Assembly (NCBI GenBank): GCA_035639875.1
Contig: DASQXE010000197.1
Span: 1-32,811 of the forward strand
Length of the DNA: 32,811 nt
Origin: JAIBJP01 sp035639875
Lineage (GTDB): Bacteria; Actinomycetota; Thermoleophilia; Gaiellales; Gaiellaceae
Direction: 5' to 3'
Shown here: piece after piece, positions 22,444 to 29,474 of the stretch
Layout: every line of letters starts with the position of its first letter
Numbering within the stretch: position 1 is the first letter of the stretch
Program-made: the position numbers and the translations under genes
The notes under the pieces: model-generated
Database searches by the model: none
Seen by the model: the letters and a program-made list of their open reading frames with translations, nothing else
Told to the model about the DNA's origin: nothing

Positions 22444-23877
22444 TCAGCCGGCCCGCACCTCGTTGATGTGGGCCCGTCCGTTCGGGTCGGTGATCCAGAT
22501 CAGGTAGTAGCGGTACTTTCCGCCCGCGAGGCCGAACGCCGTCCGCGCGCCAACGGTTTCGTCGTTCGAGACGTCGACGAAGCCGCCGTCCGCACGGTTG
22601 CTCGCCTGGATCTTGGCCGTGAACCCGGGTGTGTCGCTGATGACGGTCAGCTCAGTCAGCTCCATCGGATGACCGGCGTCGAGGACGAGCCCCACTCCGG
22701 GCTTGGAGAACGACTCGTATCCCTCCGTGGTCCAGAACGTGGATGGATTCCCGTCCGTCGCCGCTGGGACCTCGGCTGGGTGCTCGGTGCGGTCGCCGAA
22801 GGGGTCGTAGTCCGCGATCGCCTTGACATGTACCTTTGCGGCGCTTCCGCCGCCGAGTCCGCCGGTACCGCGCATCAGCAGGCCTATGGCAACGGCCCCG
22901 CCGACGAGGACGAGCAGAGCAAAGAGGAGGGGTAGACCCGCGCGTCGTCGTCGCCGCGGCCGCCGACGCGGAGGTCGGGTGGGTCGGCCGGGCGGTGGCG
23001 CCGGAGGTGCGGCCGGCGACACGACCCTGGTCTCGTCCCCGCCGTGGTCTGTCAGCGCAGCGTCGATAGCGGCCATGAGGGCGCCCATCGAGGGGAAGCG
23101 ATCCTCAGGGCGCTTCGCCATCGCGCGCCGCACGATCGCGTCCACGTCGGCAGGTACTTCGCGGCGGCGCGCCCGGGCACTCGGCACGGGATCTCGCAGA
23201 TGCTTCATCGCCACGGCCATGAAGCCGTCCCCGGTGTAGGGCACCTCGCCGGTGAGGAGCTCAAAGAGGAGGGCGCCGAGCGAGTACTGGTCGGAACGCG
23301 CATCGACTCGCTGCCCGCTCGCCTGCTCGGGCGCGATGTAATCGCTCGAGCCGAGAAGCGTGCCGGTCTCCGTCAGGGCATCCTCGGGGTCGATGGAGCG
23401 CGCGATGCCGAAATCGGTCACCTTGGCGGTGCCGTTCTCGTCGAGCAGGACGTTCTGCGGCTTGACGTCGCGGTGGACCACGCCGTGCTCGTGCGCGAAC
23501 GCGAGGGCGAGCGCGACCTGCTGCGTGAGCGCGAGCGCCTGCGGGACCGGCAGGGGGCCCTCGCGGGCAACAACGTCCTTAAGCGTCTCTCCGTCGACGT
23601 GCTCGAAGACGATGAACTGTCGATCCTTGAACTCGCCCCGGTCGATGACGGTGACGATGTTGGGATGGTTCATCCGCGCGATGGCCCGCGCTTCGCGGCG
23701 AAAGCGCTCGACGTATTCGGGATCGGAGGAGAAGTGCTCGTGGAGGATCTTCAGCGCCACGGGCCGCTCGAGCACGGTGTCGCGCGCGCGATACACGCTC
23801 GACATCCCTCCGGTGCCGACGAGCTCCTCGACCTCGTACCGACCCCCGATTCTTTGCCCGTTCAGCGAGCTGGCCAT
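22444..23877 (-). CDS. Ser/Thr protein kinase with extracellular discoidin-like domain
   Basis: A 477-residue receptor kinase. The kinase domain (about 12-275) has VGTGGMSSVY, ATP Lys43 (VALKIL), catalytic Asp137 (HRDVKPQN), DFG Asp155 and YIAPEQASGQ. A Pro/Arg-rich linker leads to a transmembrane helix at about 314-336. The outside domain (about 350-477) looks like an F5/8-type C (discoidin) beta-sandwich: ATDGNPSTFWTTEGY, VGLVLDAGHPMELTELTVIS and INEVRAG at the end. Such domains often bind carbohydrates, and a similar domain is found on mycobacterial MviN. The ATG at 23877 is chosen because it precedes the kinase fold directly; longer reading of this frame runs into antisense of the aminotransferase gene. 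It lies 32 bp after that gene. Confidence 0.93.
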   Translation of the reverse strand: MASSLNGQRIGGRYEVEELVGTGGMSSVYRARDTVLERPVALKILHEHFSSDPEYVERFRREARAIARMNHPNIVTVIDRGEFKDRQFIVFEHVDGETLKDVVAREGPLPVPQALALTQQVALALAFAHEHGVVHRDVKPQNVLLDENGTAKVTDFGIARSIDPEDALTETGTLLGSSDYIAPEQASGQRVDARSDQYSLGALLFELLTGEVPYTGDGFMAVAMKHLRDPVPSARARRREVPADVDAIVRRAMAKRPEDRFPSMGALMAAIDAALTDHGGDETRVVSPAAPPAPPPGRPTRPPRRRPRRRRRAGLPLLFALLVLVGGAVAIGLLMRGTGGLGGGSAAKVHVKAIADYDPFGDRTEHPAEVPAATDGNPSTFWTTEGYESFSKPGVGLVLDAGHPMELTELTVISDTPGFTAKIQASNRADGGFVDVSNDETVGARTAFGLAGGKYRYYLIWITDPNGRAHINEVRAG

Positions 23878-23909
23878 CGCTTCGCGATGATGCCCCGAAG
23901 CCCGACGAT

Positions 23910-25193
23910 CTACGCGAGGGCTTCCTCGAGGGCTTCTTCCCAGACGTCGAGCGCTTCGTCGAGCTCTGCGTCCCCGATCACGAGGGGAACGAGCACGCGG
24001 ATGCAGTTCCCGTGAATCCCCGCCTTGAGGATGAGCAGGCCGCGCCGGGCTGCGGCCTCCACGACTGCCGTCGCCAGCTCTGCCGACGGTGAGCCGCCAC
24101 GACGAATCTCGATCGCCAGCATGGCGCCCAGACCGCGGACGTCCGCGACTGCCTCGAAGCGCTCGCGCCAGTTCTCCATGCGGCCGCGGATCGTCTCGCC
24201 GACCTGCTCCGCGCGCTCGGCGAGTCGCTCCTCGGCGATCGTGTCGAGGACGGCATGCGCAGCCGCGATGGCCACGGGGTTGCCTACGTACGTTCCTCCG
24301 ACAGCGCTGTCCCCCGGCGCGTCCATGATCTCGGCGCGGCCGAGCACGCCCGAGAGTGGAATTCCAGCCGCGATCGACTTCGCAACCGCCATCAGGTCGG
24401 ACTCGACGTCGAAGTGCTCCATGGCGAACACTCGGCCCGTGCGGCCAAAGCCCGTCTGCACCTCGTCGGCAACGAGGACGATGCCGTTGTCGTCGCAGAT
24501 CTTCCGCAGCCCGGCGACGAACTCGCGCTCGGCGACGATGAAGCCGCTCTCGCCCTGAACGGGCTCGAAGACGATCGCCGCCACCTCCTCGGCCGCGACG
24601 CGGGTCTTGAAGGCCCGCTCGAGCTCGGTCAGATTGTTGAAGGGAACGCGGTAGACCTCGGGCGCGAACGGCCCGAGGCCGGCTTTGTAGGGATGGGTCT
24701 TCGACGTGAGGCTGAGGGCAAGCAGCGTGCGACCGTGGAATCCTCCGTCGAAGGCGATCACGGCCGGCCGCTTCGTGAATGAGCGAGCGAACTTGATCGA
24801 GTTCTCGATTGCCTCGGCGCCGGAATTGAAAAACGCAGCGCGCTTGGCGCCCGCGATCGGCACGAGCTGGAGCAGGCGCTCCGCCAACCCCACGTAGTTC
24901 TCGTACGGGACGATCGTGAAGTCCGTGTGTGTGAAGCGCTCCAGCTGCTCGCGGGCGGCGTCGACGACCCGTGGATTCGAGTGCCCAACGTTGAGGCAGC
25001 CGACTCCGCCCGCGAAGTCGATGAACGTGTTCCCGTCGACGTCGGTGATCGTCGCGCCCCGTGCTTCCGCGATCACAATCGGCAGGTAGATCGAGAGCGG
25101 CTCGGCGATGACGCGGGCCTTTCGCTCGAGAATCTCCTGGCTCCGCGGGCCGGGAATGCTCGTCTTGAGGTCGATCGTCTTGGTCGTGGCCAT
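23910..25193 (-). CDS. gabT: 4-aminobutyrate/class III aminotransferase (GabT-like)
   Basis: A 427-residue PLP-dependent class III aminotransferase. It has the SGAEAIENSIKFAR phosphate-binding segment, GFHGRTLLALSLTSK, the PLP-ring Asp243 in VADEVQTGFGRTG, and Schiff-base Lys272 in AVAKSIAAGIPLSGV. The sequence TSIPGPRSQEIL at the N-terminus and the overall length fit GABA aminotransferases, which convert GABA and 2-oxoglutarate to succinate semialdehyde and glutamate. Other omega-amino acids are possible substrates. The ATG at 25193 is only 4 nt past the expected start point of a TATAAG promoter, so the message is probably nearly leaderless. The gene is divergent from dcd and upstream of the kinase. 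Confidence 0.9.
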   Translation of the reverse strand: MATTKTIDLKTSIPGPRSQEILERKARVIAEPLSIYLPIVIAEARGATITDVDGNTFIDFAGGVGCLNVGHSNPRVVDAAREQLERFTHTDFTIVPYENYVGLAERLLQLVPIAGAKRAAFFNSGAEAIENSIKFARSFTKRPAVIAFDGGFHGRTLLALSLTSKTHPYKAGLGPFAPEVYRVPFNNLTELERAFKTRVAAEEVAAIVFEPVQGESGFIVAEREFVAGLRKICDDNGIVLVADEVQTGFGRTGRVFAMEHFDVESDLMAVAKSIAAGIPLSGVLGRAEIMDAPGDSAVGGTYVGNPVAIAAAHAVLDTIAEERLAERAEQVGETIRGRMENWRERFEAVADVRGLGAMLAIEIRRGGSPSAELATAVVEAAARRGLLILKAGIHGNCIRVLVPLVIGDAELDEALDVWEEALEEALA

Positions 25194-25203
25194 GGCCCGT
25201 GAG

Positions 25204-25212
25204 CTTATAGAT
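25204..25212. promoter_or_regulatory. Overlapping divergent -10 elements of gabT and dcd
   Basis: The 30-bp gap between the two divergent start codons holds a single AT-rich island. On plus, TATAGAT (25206-25212) ends 11 nt before the dcd ATG. On minus, TATAAG (25209-25204) ends 10 nt before the gabT ATG. Both spacings leave room for only a few leader bases. I see no convincing -35 box on either strand. Confidence 0.45.
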
Positions 25213-25223
25213 TGAGCCGCGGC

Positions 25224-25784
25224 ATGGTCTTGTCCGATCGCACGATCCGGCGTCTGATCGAGGAGGGGCGAATCGGGATCGATCCGTTCGACGACGAGCT
25301 CGTCCAGCCGTCAAGTGTCGACGTCCGGGTCGACCGTTTCTTCCGGGTCTTTCGCAACTCGCGCTATCCGTTCATCGACGTCAAGCAGCCGATGGACGAG
25401 CTGACCGAGCTCGTTGAGGTCGACTCCGAGCCCTTCATCCTCCATCCCGGCGAGTTCGTGCTCGGCTCGACGCTCGAACGCATCACCCTGCCCGACGATC
25501 TCGTCGCGCGCCTCGAGGGCAAGAGCTCGCTCGGGCGCCTCGGTCTCCTGATCCATTCGACGGCGGGATTCATCGACCCGGGGTGGGACGGACACGTGAC
25601 CCTCGAGCTCTCGAACGTCGCCAACCTCCCGATCACGATCTACGTCGGGATGAAGATCGGCCAGCTCTCGTTCGTACAGCTCTCCGAGCCGGCGGAGCGG
25701 CCGTACGGGGCAGAGGCGCTCGGGTCCAAGTACCAGGGCCAGTCGGGACCGACACCGAGTCGCTACTGGCGGAACTTCGAATGA
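25224..25784 (+). CDS. dcd: dCTP deaminase, probably bifunctional dCTP deaminase/dUTPase
   Basis: A 186-residue nucleotide enzyme that makes dUMP precursors for thymidylate. The ATG at 25224 matches the family N-terminus (VLSDRTIRRLI); a TTG at 25212 is less likely. Signatures are GIDPFDDELVQPSSVDVR, LEGKSSLGRLGLLIHSTAG and the catalytic Glu128 in VTLELSNVANLPI, with KYQGQSGPTPSR near the end. The close match to the mycobacterial enzyme, including the SKYQGQ-GPTPSR tail, suggests the trimeric form that both deaminates dCTP and hydrolyses dUTP to dUMP. No Shine-Dalgarno is present. The TGA overlaps the next gene's ATG. Confidence 0.96.
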   Translation: MVLSDRTIRRLIEEGRIGIDPFDDELVQPSSVDVRVDRFFRVFRNSRYPFIDVKQPMDELTELVEVDSEPFILHPGEFVLGSTLERITLPDDLVARLEGKSSLGRLGLLIHSTAGFIDPGWDGHVTLELSNVANLPITIYVGMKIGQLSFVQLSEPAERPYGAEALGSKYQGQSGPTPSRYWRNFE

Positions 25785-26665
25785 CGGTCCTCGTCACCGG
25801 CGGGACCGGGTTCGTCGGGCCGAAGATCGTGCACGCATTGCGCGCCGAGGACCGGCCCGTGCGGGTGCTGGCGCGGAAGCCCGAGCGTCACGCTGAGCTG
25901 CGCGCCTGGGGCAGCGAGATCGTCCAGGGGGACATGACCGACGCGGCCAGCCTGCGCCGCGCCGTGGACGGGTGCGATGCGGTCGTCCATCTGGTCGCGA
26001 TCCTGCTCGGGAAGGGGGAACAGTTCGAGCGGGTGATGGTGCAGGGCACACGCGATCTCGTCTCGGCGGCGCACGAAGCGGGGGCGCGCCGTTTCGTGCT
26101 CATGAGCGCGCTGGGAACGAGCGAGCGGACGAAGGACATGAGCCCATACTTCCACGCCAAGTGGGCGGAGGAGCAGGCAGTTGCCGCCTCCGGCCTCGAC
26201 CACACGATCTTCCGTCCGAGCTTCATCTTCGGACGCGACGGAGGCCTGCTTGCGAACCTCATCCGGGCGGTGCGTTGGTCACCCGTGGTGCCGATTCCCG
26301 CGAGAACCAAGCTGCAGCCCATCTGGGTCGACGACGTCGCTTCGTTTTTTGCTCGCTCGCTCGCCGTCGGGACCAAGGGGGACGGCACCTGGGAGATCGG
26401 GGGCCCAGACGAGGTTTCGTGGGCGGAGCTCAACGAGCGGCTGCGACGCGTCATGGGCAAGAGACGGCTTGCCTTCCAGGTTTCGGCGGGCCTGATGAAG
26501 GCAAGCGCGAGCGCCGCCGAGATCCTCCCGCCATTCAAAGGCGCTCGAGGCGGCGTCGAGGTTCTCCAGGCGGAGGACAACGTCACCGACATCGCCCCGG
26601 CCGTCGAGACCTTCGGCGTCCAACCGATCTCGCTCGACGAGCAGCTCCGCCGCGCGGTCGCTTAA
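25781..26665 (+). CDS. NAD(P)-binding epimerase-like protein (NmrA/NDUFA9-like)
   Basis: A 294-residue atypical short-chain dehydrogenase. The Rossmann dinucleotide loop is VTGGTGFVGPKIV at the N-terminus, followed by QGDMTDAASLRRAVDG and VVHLVAI. The active-site region FVLMSALGTS ... YFHAKWAEEQ shows a Tyr-x-x-x-Lys-like pair (YFHAK), and FRPSFIFG follows. The C-terminal part holds WVDDVASFF and WEIGGPDEVSWAELNERL. Relatives act as ubiquinone-complex assembly factors or as sugar or flavonoid reductases, so the substrate is not clear. The ATG overlaps the dcd stop (ATGA), so the two genes are coupled, and a strong hairpin follows. Confidence 0.9.
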   Translation: MTVLVTGGTGFVGPKIVHALRAEDRPVRVLARKPERHAELRAWGSEIVQGDMTDAASLRRAVDGCDAVVHLVAILLGKGEQFERVMVQGTRDLVSAAHEAGARRFVLMSALGTSERTKDMSPYFHAKWAEEQAVAASGLDHTIFRPSFIFGRDGGLLANLIRAVRWSPVVPIPARTKLQPIWVDDVASFFARSLAVGTKGDGTWEIGGPDEVSWAELNERLRRVMGKRRLAFQVSAGLMKASASAAEILPPFKGARGGVEVLQAEDNVTDIAPAVETFGVQPISLDEQLRRAVA

Positions 26666-26670
26666 GACAA

Positions 26671-26696
26671 CCGGGGCGCCTGCAAAGGCGCCCCGG
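26671..26696 (+). terminator. GC-rich hairpin after the dcd operon
   Basis: CCGGGGCGCC (26671-26680), loop TGCAAA and GGCGCCCCGG (26687-26696) form a perfect 10-bp stem that starts 6 bp after the epimerase-like gene stop. There is no U-tract. It would be equally stable on the minus strand. Confidence 0.65.
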
Positions 26697-26704
26697 AAGA
26701 CAGT

Positions 26705-26853
26705 AGATCGCCTGGATTGGCAGGGGCGCTGGGTGTCCCCCACGCTGGCTAGGCGATTCCCCGTAGGTCTTGGGGACGCGCCCCTACCTGCGACTACCTC
26801 CACTGCCCGAAGATTTGCTCAAGTCCGGACCACCTCCTTTCCGTGGTGGTCCG
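26705..26853 (+). ncRNA. Candidate structured RNA with anti-Shine-Dalgarno loop
   Basis: The gap between the dcd operon and the SUF operon has no credible ORF but three hairpins. (1) ATCGCCT (26707-26713) pairs with AGGCGAT (26751-26757), extended by a G-U pair on plus. (2) CGTAGGT (26762-26768) pairs with ACCTGCG (26786-26792) with one U-G pair on plus, and inside it GGGG (26772-26775) pairs with CCCC (26781-26784). (3) CGGACCACC (26826-26834) pairs with GGTGGTCCG (26845-26853) perfectly, with loop TCCTTTCCGT. The wobble pairs favour an RNA read on plus. The stretch ACCACCTCCTTTCC resembles the 16S rRNA 3' tail and is complementary to a ribosome site. Hairpin 3 could also terminate the minus-strand operon. 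I recognise no known RNA family. Confidence 0.4.
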
Positions 26854-26854
26854 A

Positions 26855-27451
26855 CTATAGCGGCTCGGCCAGGATGGTAGTCAGCTCGAGACCGCGGTCC
26901 ACGGGCACCGTCGTGGACACGACCGTCGGATCGCTCCGGCGAGCCTGGACGTAGCTCTCGAGCTCCTCTCCGTGCGAGAGGACGTTGTCAGCGACGACGA
27001 GGCCGCCTGCCTCGAGCGTCCCGCGCACGAGCTCGAAGATGCGCTCGTACTGATCCTTCTCGGCATCGATGAAAACGACGTCGAAGATGTCCTCGATCGT
27101 CGGCAGGAGATCGAGCGCGTCACCCTCGAGGAGCTCCATCCAGTCCTCCAAGCCCGCGTCACGGACGTTCTCTCGCCAGCGGGCCGCCCGCTCCCGGTCG
27201 CGTTCGATCGAGACGACGCGGCCACCGAGATACCGAACCCCGGCGCCAAGCCAAATGCTCGAATAGCCTTCGGAACCCCCGATTTCGAGCACCTCGCAGG
27301 AAGGTTGCGGGGCGACGAGCGAGAAGAGGAACTGACCCGTAGTCGGCGCGACGGCGCGCATGCGCTCCTCCGGGGGAAGACCCCGTTCACGCTCGGCCGC
27401 GTCGGCACTGTGAAGGCGCTCGAGCACCGACCGCACCCGATCGTCAAGCAC
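26855..27451 (-). CDS. O-methyltransferase, class I SAM-dependent
   Basis: A 198-residue methyltransferase of the catechol/caffeoyl-CoA O-methyltransferase type. Features are the SAM loop VLEIGGSEGYSSIWLG, in which the usual GTGxGYS-like core is GGSEGYS, then RVVSIERDRERAARWREN, the metal and substrate strand FDVVFIDAEKDQY and GGLVVADNVLSHG. It should methylate a hydroxyl group with a divalent metal; the substrate is unknown. The GTG start at 27451 overlaps the Rieske gene stop by one base (TAGTG). It is the last gene of the SUF run. Longer reading of this frame runs through the upstream genes and is not coding. Confidence 0.9.
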   Translation of the reverse strand: MLDDRVRSVLERLHSADAAERERGLPPEERMRAVAPTTGQFLFSLVAPQPSCEVLEIGGSEGYSSIWLGAGVRYLGGRVVSIERDRERAARWRENVRDAGLEDWMELLEGDALDLLPTIEDIFDVVFIDAEKDQYERIFELVRGTLEAGGLVVADNVLSHGEELESYVQARRSDPTVVSTTVPVDRGLELTTILAEPL

Positions 27452-27765
27452 TAGGGAACCTTGACCTTGATGACCCCGTCCTCCACGACCACTTCGAAAA
27501 CCTCGACCGGCACATAGGCCGGCAGGCTGAGCGGCCTCCCCGTGCGGAGATCGAACTCGGACCCGTGCCGTGGACAGATGACGACGAGGCGCTCCGGGTC
27601 GAAGTCGCCCTCGGCCAGCGGCCCATCGTCGTGCGAGCAGCGGTCCTCGATCGCGTAGTACTCGCCGCCGAGGTTGTAAACCCCGATCGCAAGCTCGCCC
27701 GCGCGGACGATCTTCACTTCCCCGGGCGGCAGTTCCTCGACCGGGCCGACGGTGAGCTCCGTCAC
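27451..27765 (-). CDS. Rieske-type [2Fe-2S] ferredoxin
   Basis: A 104-residue stand-alone Rieske protein. Cluster ligands are Cys43 and His45 (CSHDDGPL) and Cys64 and His67 (CPRHGSEF). The surrounding folds GVYNLGGEYYAIEDR and VFEVVVEDGVIKVKV are typical of small soluble Rieske ferredoxins related to the NirD and dioxygenase ferredoxin families. Its GTG (27765) lies 2 bp after the sufU stop. Rieske or ferredoxin genes are found at the end of many actinobacterial suf operons, where the protein is thought to carry electrons or cluster. That role is inference here. Confidence 0.93.
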   Translation of the reverse strand: MTELTVGPVEELPPGEVKIVRAGELAIGVYNLGGEYYAIEDRCSHDDGPLAEGDFDPERLVVICPRHGSEFDLRTGRPLSLPAYVPVEVFEVVVEDGVIKVKVP

Positions 27766-27767
27766 GC

Positions 27768-28202
27768 TTACTTGAGCTCGAGGTCCTCGGCGAGCCCCGC
27801 CCACTCGTCGGGAAGCGGCGTGCCCTTGCCCTTGTGCAGCGCAAGCTTGAGGACGCCGAGCCCGAGGAGCGCGCATTTGAGCCGGATGGGGGTAAGCGGA
27901 ATGCCCACCTCGTCGAGCAGCTCCTCACGGTCGAGCGAGGCCACCTCTTGTGCAGTGCGGCCCTTGACCATTTCCATGAGCATCGACGTCGCCGCCTGGC
28001 TGATGGCGCAACCCCGGCCGCGGAACTTGACGTCCTCGATTCTGTCCCCGTCGAAGGAGACGAAGATGGAGACCTCGTCGCCGCAGAGTGGATTCATGCC
28101 CTCCGCCTCCACGTCGGCGCCCTCGATCACGCCGTGCCCACGCGGATTCTTGTAGTGGTCGAGGATAACCTCGCGGTAGAGGCTGTCCATTTCGCTGCTC
28201 AT
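27768..28202 (-). CDS. sufU: SufU iron-sulfur scaffold / sulfurtransferase
   Basis: A 144-residue SufU. It accepts persulfide sulfur from SufS and passes it to the SufBCD assembly complex. The zinc/sulfur ligands are Cys40 with Asp42 (PLCGDEV), Cys65 (GCAISQAATSM) and Cys110 (LKCALLGL). The insertion between the second and third Cys, typical of SufU as opposed to IscU, is visible (GRTAQEVASLDREELLDEVG). The ATG at 28202 overlaps the sufS stop (ATGA); an internal ATG at 28190 is an alternative start. Confidence 0.96.
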   Translation of the reverse strand: MSSEMDSLYREVILDHYKNPRGHGVIEGADVEAEGMNPLCGDEVSIFVSFDGDRIEDVKFRGRGCAISQAATSMLMEMVKGRTAQEVASLDREELLDEVGIPLTPIRLKCALLGLGVLKLALHKGKGTPLPDEWAGLAEDLELK

Positions 28203-29443
28203 GCGAACGTCTTCCTCACCTTGTGCAGACCCTCCACCAAGCGGTCGATCTCCTCCGGCACGGTGTACAGGTAGAAGCTCGCCCGTGTTGTCGCCGGCAC
28301 GCCGAGACGACGCATCAGCGGCTGGTTGCAGTGGTGGCCAGCGCGGACGGCAACGCCGTCCCAGTCCAGGATCTGCGCCACATCGTGGGGATGCACCCCC
28401 GCGACCTCGAACGAGATGATTCCCGCCCCGCGTCGCTCCGCCGGCGGCCCGAAGATCCTCACCCCCGGGACCTCTGCGAGGCGCGGAAGCGCGTAGTCGA
28501 GGAGCTCCCGCTCGTAGCTCTCGAGCGCCTCGAGCCCGACGTCGCCGACGTAGTCGATCGCGGCTCCGAGGCCGACCGCCTCGGCAATCGGAGCCGTGCC
28601 CGCTTCGAACTTGTGCGGGAGCTCGTTCCAGGTCGTCTCCTCGAGCGTCACCTTGCGGATCATGTGGCCGCCGAGCTCGAAGGGCGCCATCGTCTCGAAG
28701 AGATCTCGCCGCCCCCAGAGGACTCCGATTCCGGTGGGACCGCACATCTTGTGACCCGTGAACGCGAGGAAGTCACATCCGAGCGCCTGGACGTCGACGG
28801 CCCGGTGCGGAACGGCCTGGGCAGCGTCGACGACGATGATCGCTCCCTGTTCGTGCGCCCACGCCGCCAGCCTCTCGATCGGGTTCACGGTGCCGAGCGA
28901 GTTGGAGACATAGGTGCAGGCGAGCACCTTGAGCCTGCCTCCGTCCGCCAGGCGGCCGAGCTCCTCGAGCGCGAGCTCGCCTTGATCGACGGGGATCGCT
29001 CGGAGCTCCGCGCCGGTCCGGCCGGCGATGTACTGCCACGGGACGAAGTTCGAGTGGTGCTCCATCTCAGTGACGAGAACGACGTCTCCCGGCCCGAGGT
29101 TGTCGAGCCCCCACGCATAGGCGACGAGGTTGAGCGCAGCCGTGACGTTCCGGGTGAATACGACGTCGCGGGTCGAGTCAGCGTTGATGAACGCCCGCAC
29201 CTTCTCGCGTGCTCCCTCGTACGCCTCCGTCGCCCGCTCGCCGAGGTCGTACACGCCGCGGTGGATGTTCGCGTACGACGTCTCGTAGAACTCCGTCATT
29301 GCATCGAGAACCCGGCGCGGCTTCTGCGAGGAAGCCGCCGAGTCGAGGTAGGCGAGCGGCTGTCCGTGGATCTCCTGCTCGAAGATGGGGAAATCCGCGC
29401 GCAATTTCCGCGCGTCGAGCCTCGCTTCGGCCGTTACCGCCAC
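28199..29443 (-). CDS. sufS: Cysteine desulfurase SufS
   Basis: A 414-residue PLP enzyme that takes sulfur from cysteine, forming a persulfide and alanine, and supplies iron-sulfur cluster assembly. The PLP Schiff-base Lys232 is in AFTGHKMCGPTGIGVLWG, and the sulfur-accepting Cys372 is in VRAGHHCNQPLMRRLG. The fold also shows LDSAASSQKPRRV, YANIHRGVYDL and EMEHHSNFVPW. It belongs to group II (SufS/CsdA). The GTG at 29443 follows sufD by 31 bp, the only real gap in this operon. Its TGA overlaps the sufU ATG. Confidence 0.97.
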   Translation of the reverse strand: MAVTAEARLDARKLRADFPIFEQEIHGQPLAYLDSAASSQKPRRVLDAMTEFYETSYANIHRGVYDLGERATEAYEGAREKVRAFINADSTRDVVFTRNVTAALNLVAYAWGLDNLGPGDVVLVTEMEHHSNFVPWQYIAGRTGAELRAIPVDQGELALEELGRLADGGRLKVLACTYVSNSLGTVNPIERLAAWAHEQGAIIVVDAAQAVPHRAVDVQALGCDFLAFTGHKMCGPTGIGVLWGRRDLFETMAPFELGGHMIRKVTLEETTWNELPHKFEAGTAPIAEAVGLGAAIDYVGDVGLEALESYERELLDYALPRLAEVPGVRIFGPPAERRGAGIISFEVAGVHPHDVAQILDWDGVAVRAGHHCNQPLMRRLGVPATTRASFYLYTVPEEIDRLVEGLHKVRKTFA

Positions 29444-29474
29444 GAACCTATGGTACCGAGGGTGGTCGCGCCGC

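Noticed and set aside
22444..25314. 956-codon minus-strand frame that seems to fuse the third kinase to a long N-terminal extension
   Set aside because: The extension is out of frame with and overlaps the aminotransferase on the same strand. Its translation is Arg-rich junk; the kinase starts at 23877.
26700..26854. Known RNA such as SRP RNA, 6S RNA, RNase P RNA, tmRNA or actinobacterial 6C RNA
   Set aside because: None of the signature sequences I know for these RNAs (for example the SRP tip loop, the RNase P P4 core, or two six-C loops) is present in either strand.
26855..27928. 357-codon frame suggesting a longer methyltransferase
   Set aside because: The extra part overlaps the Rieske and sufU genes out of frame. 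The GTG at 27451 gives a normal-length enzyme and a TAGTG junction.
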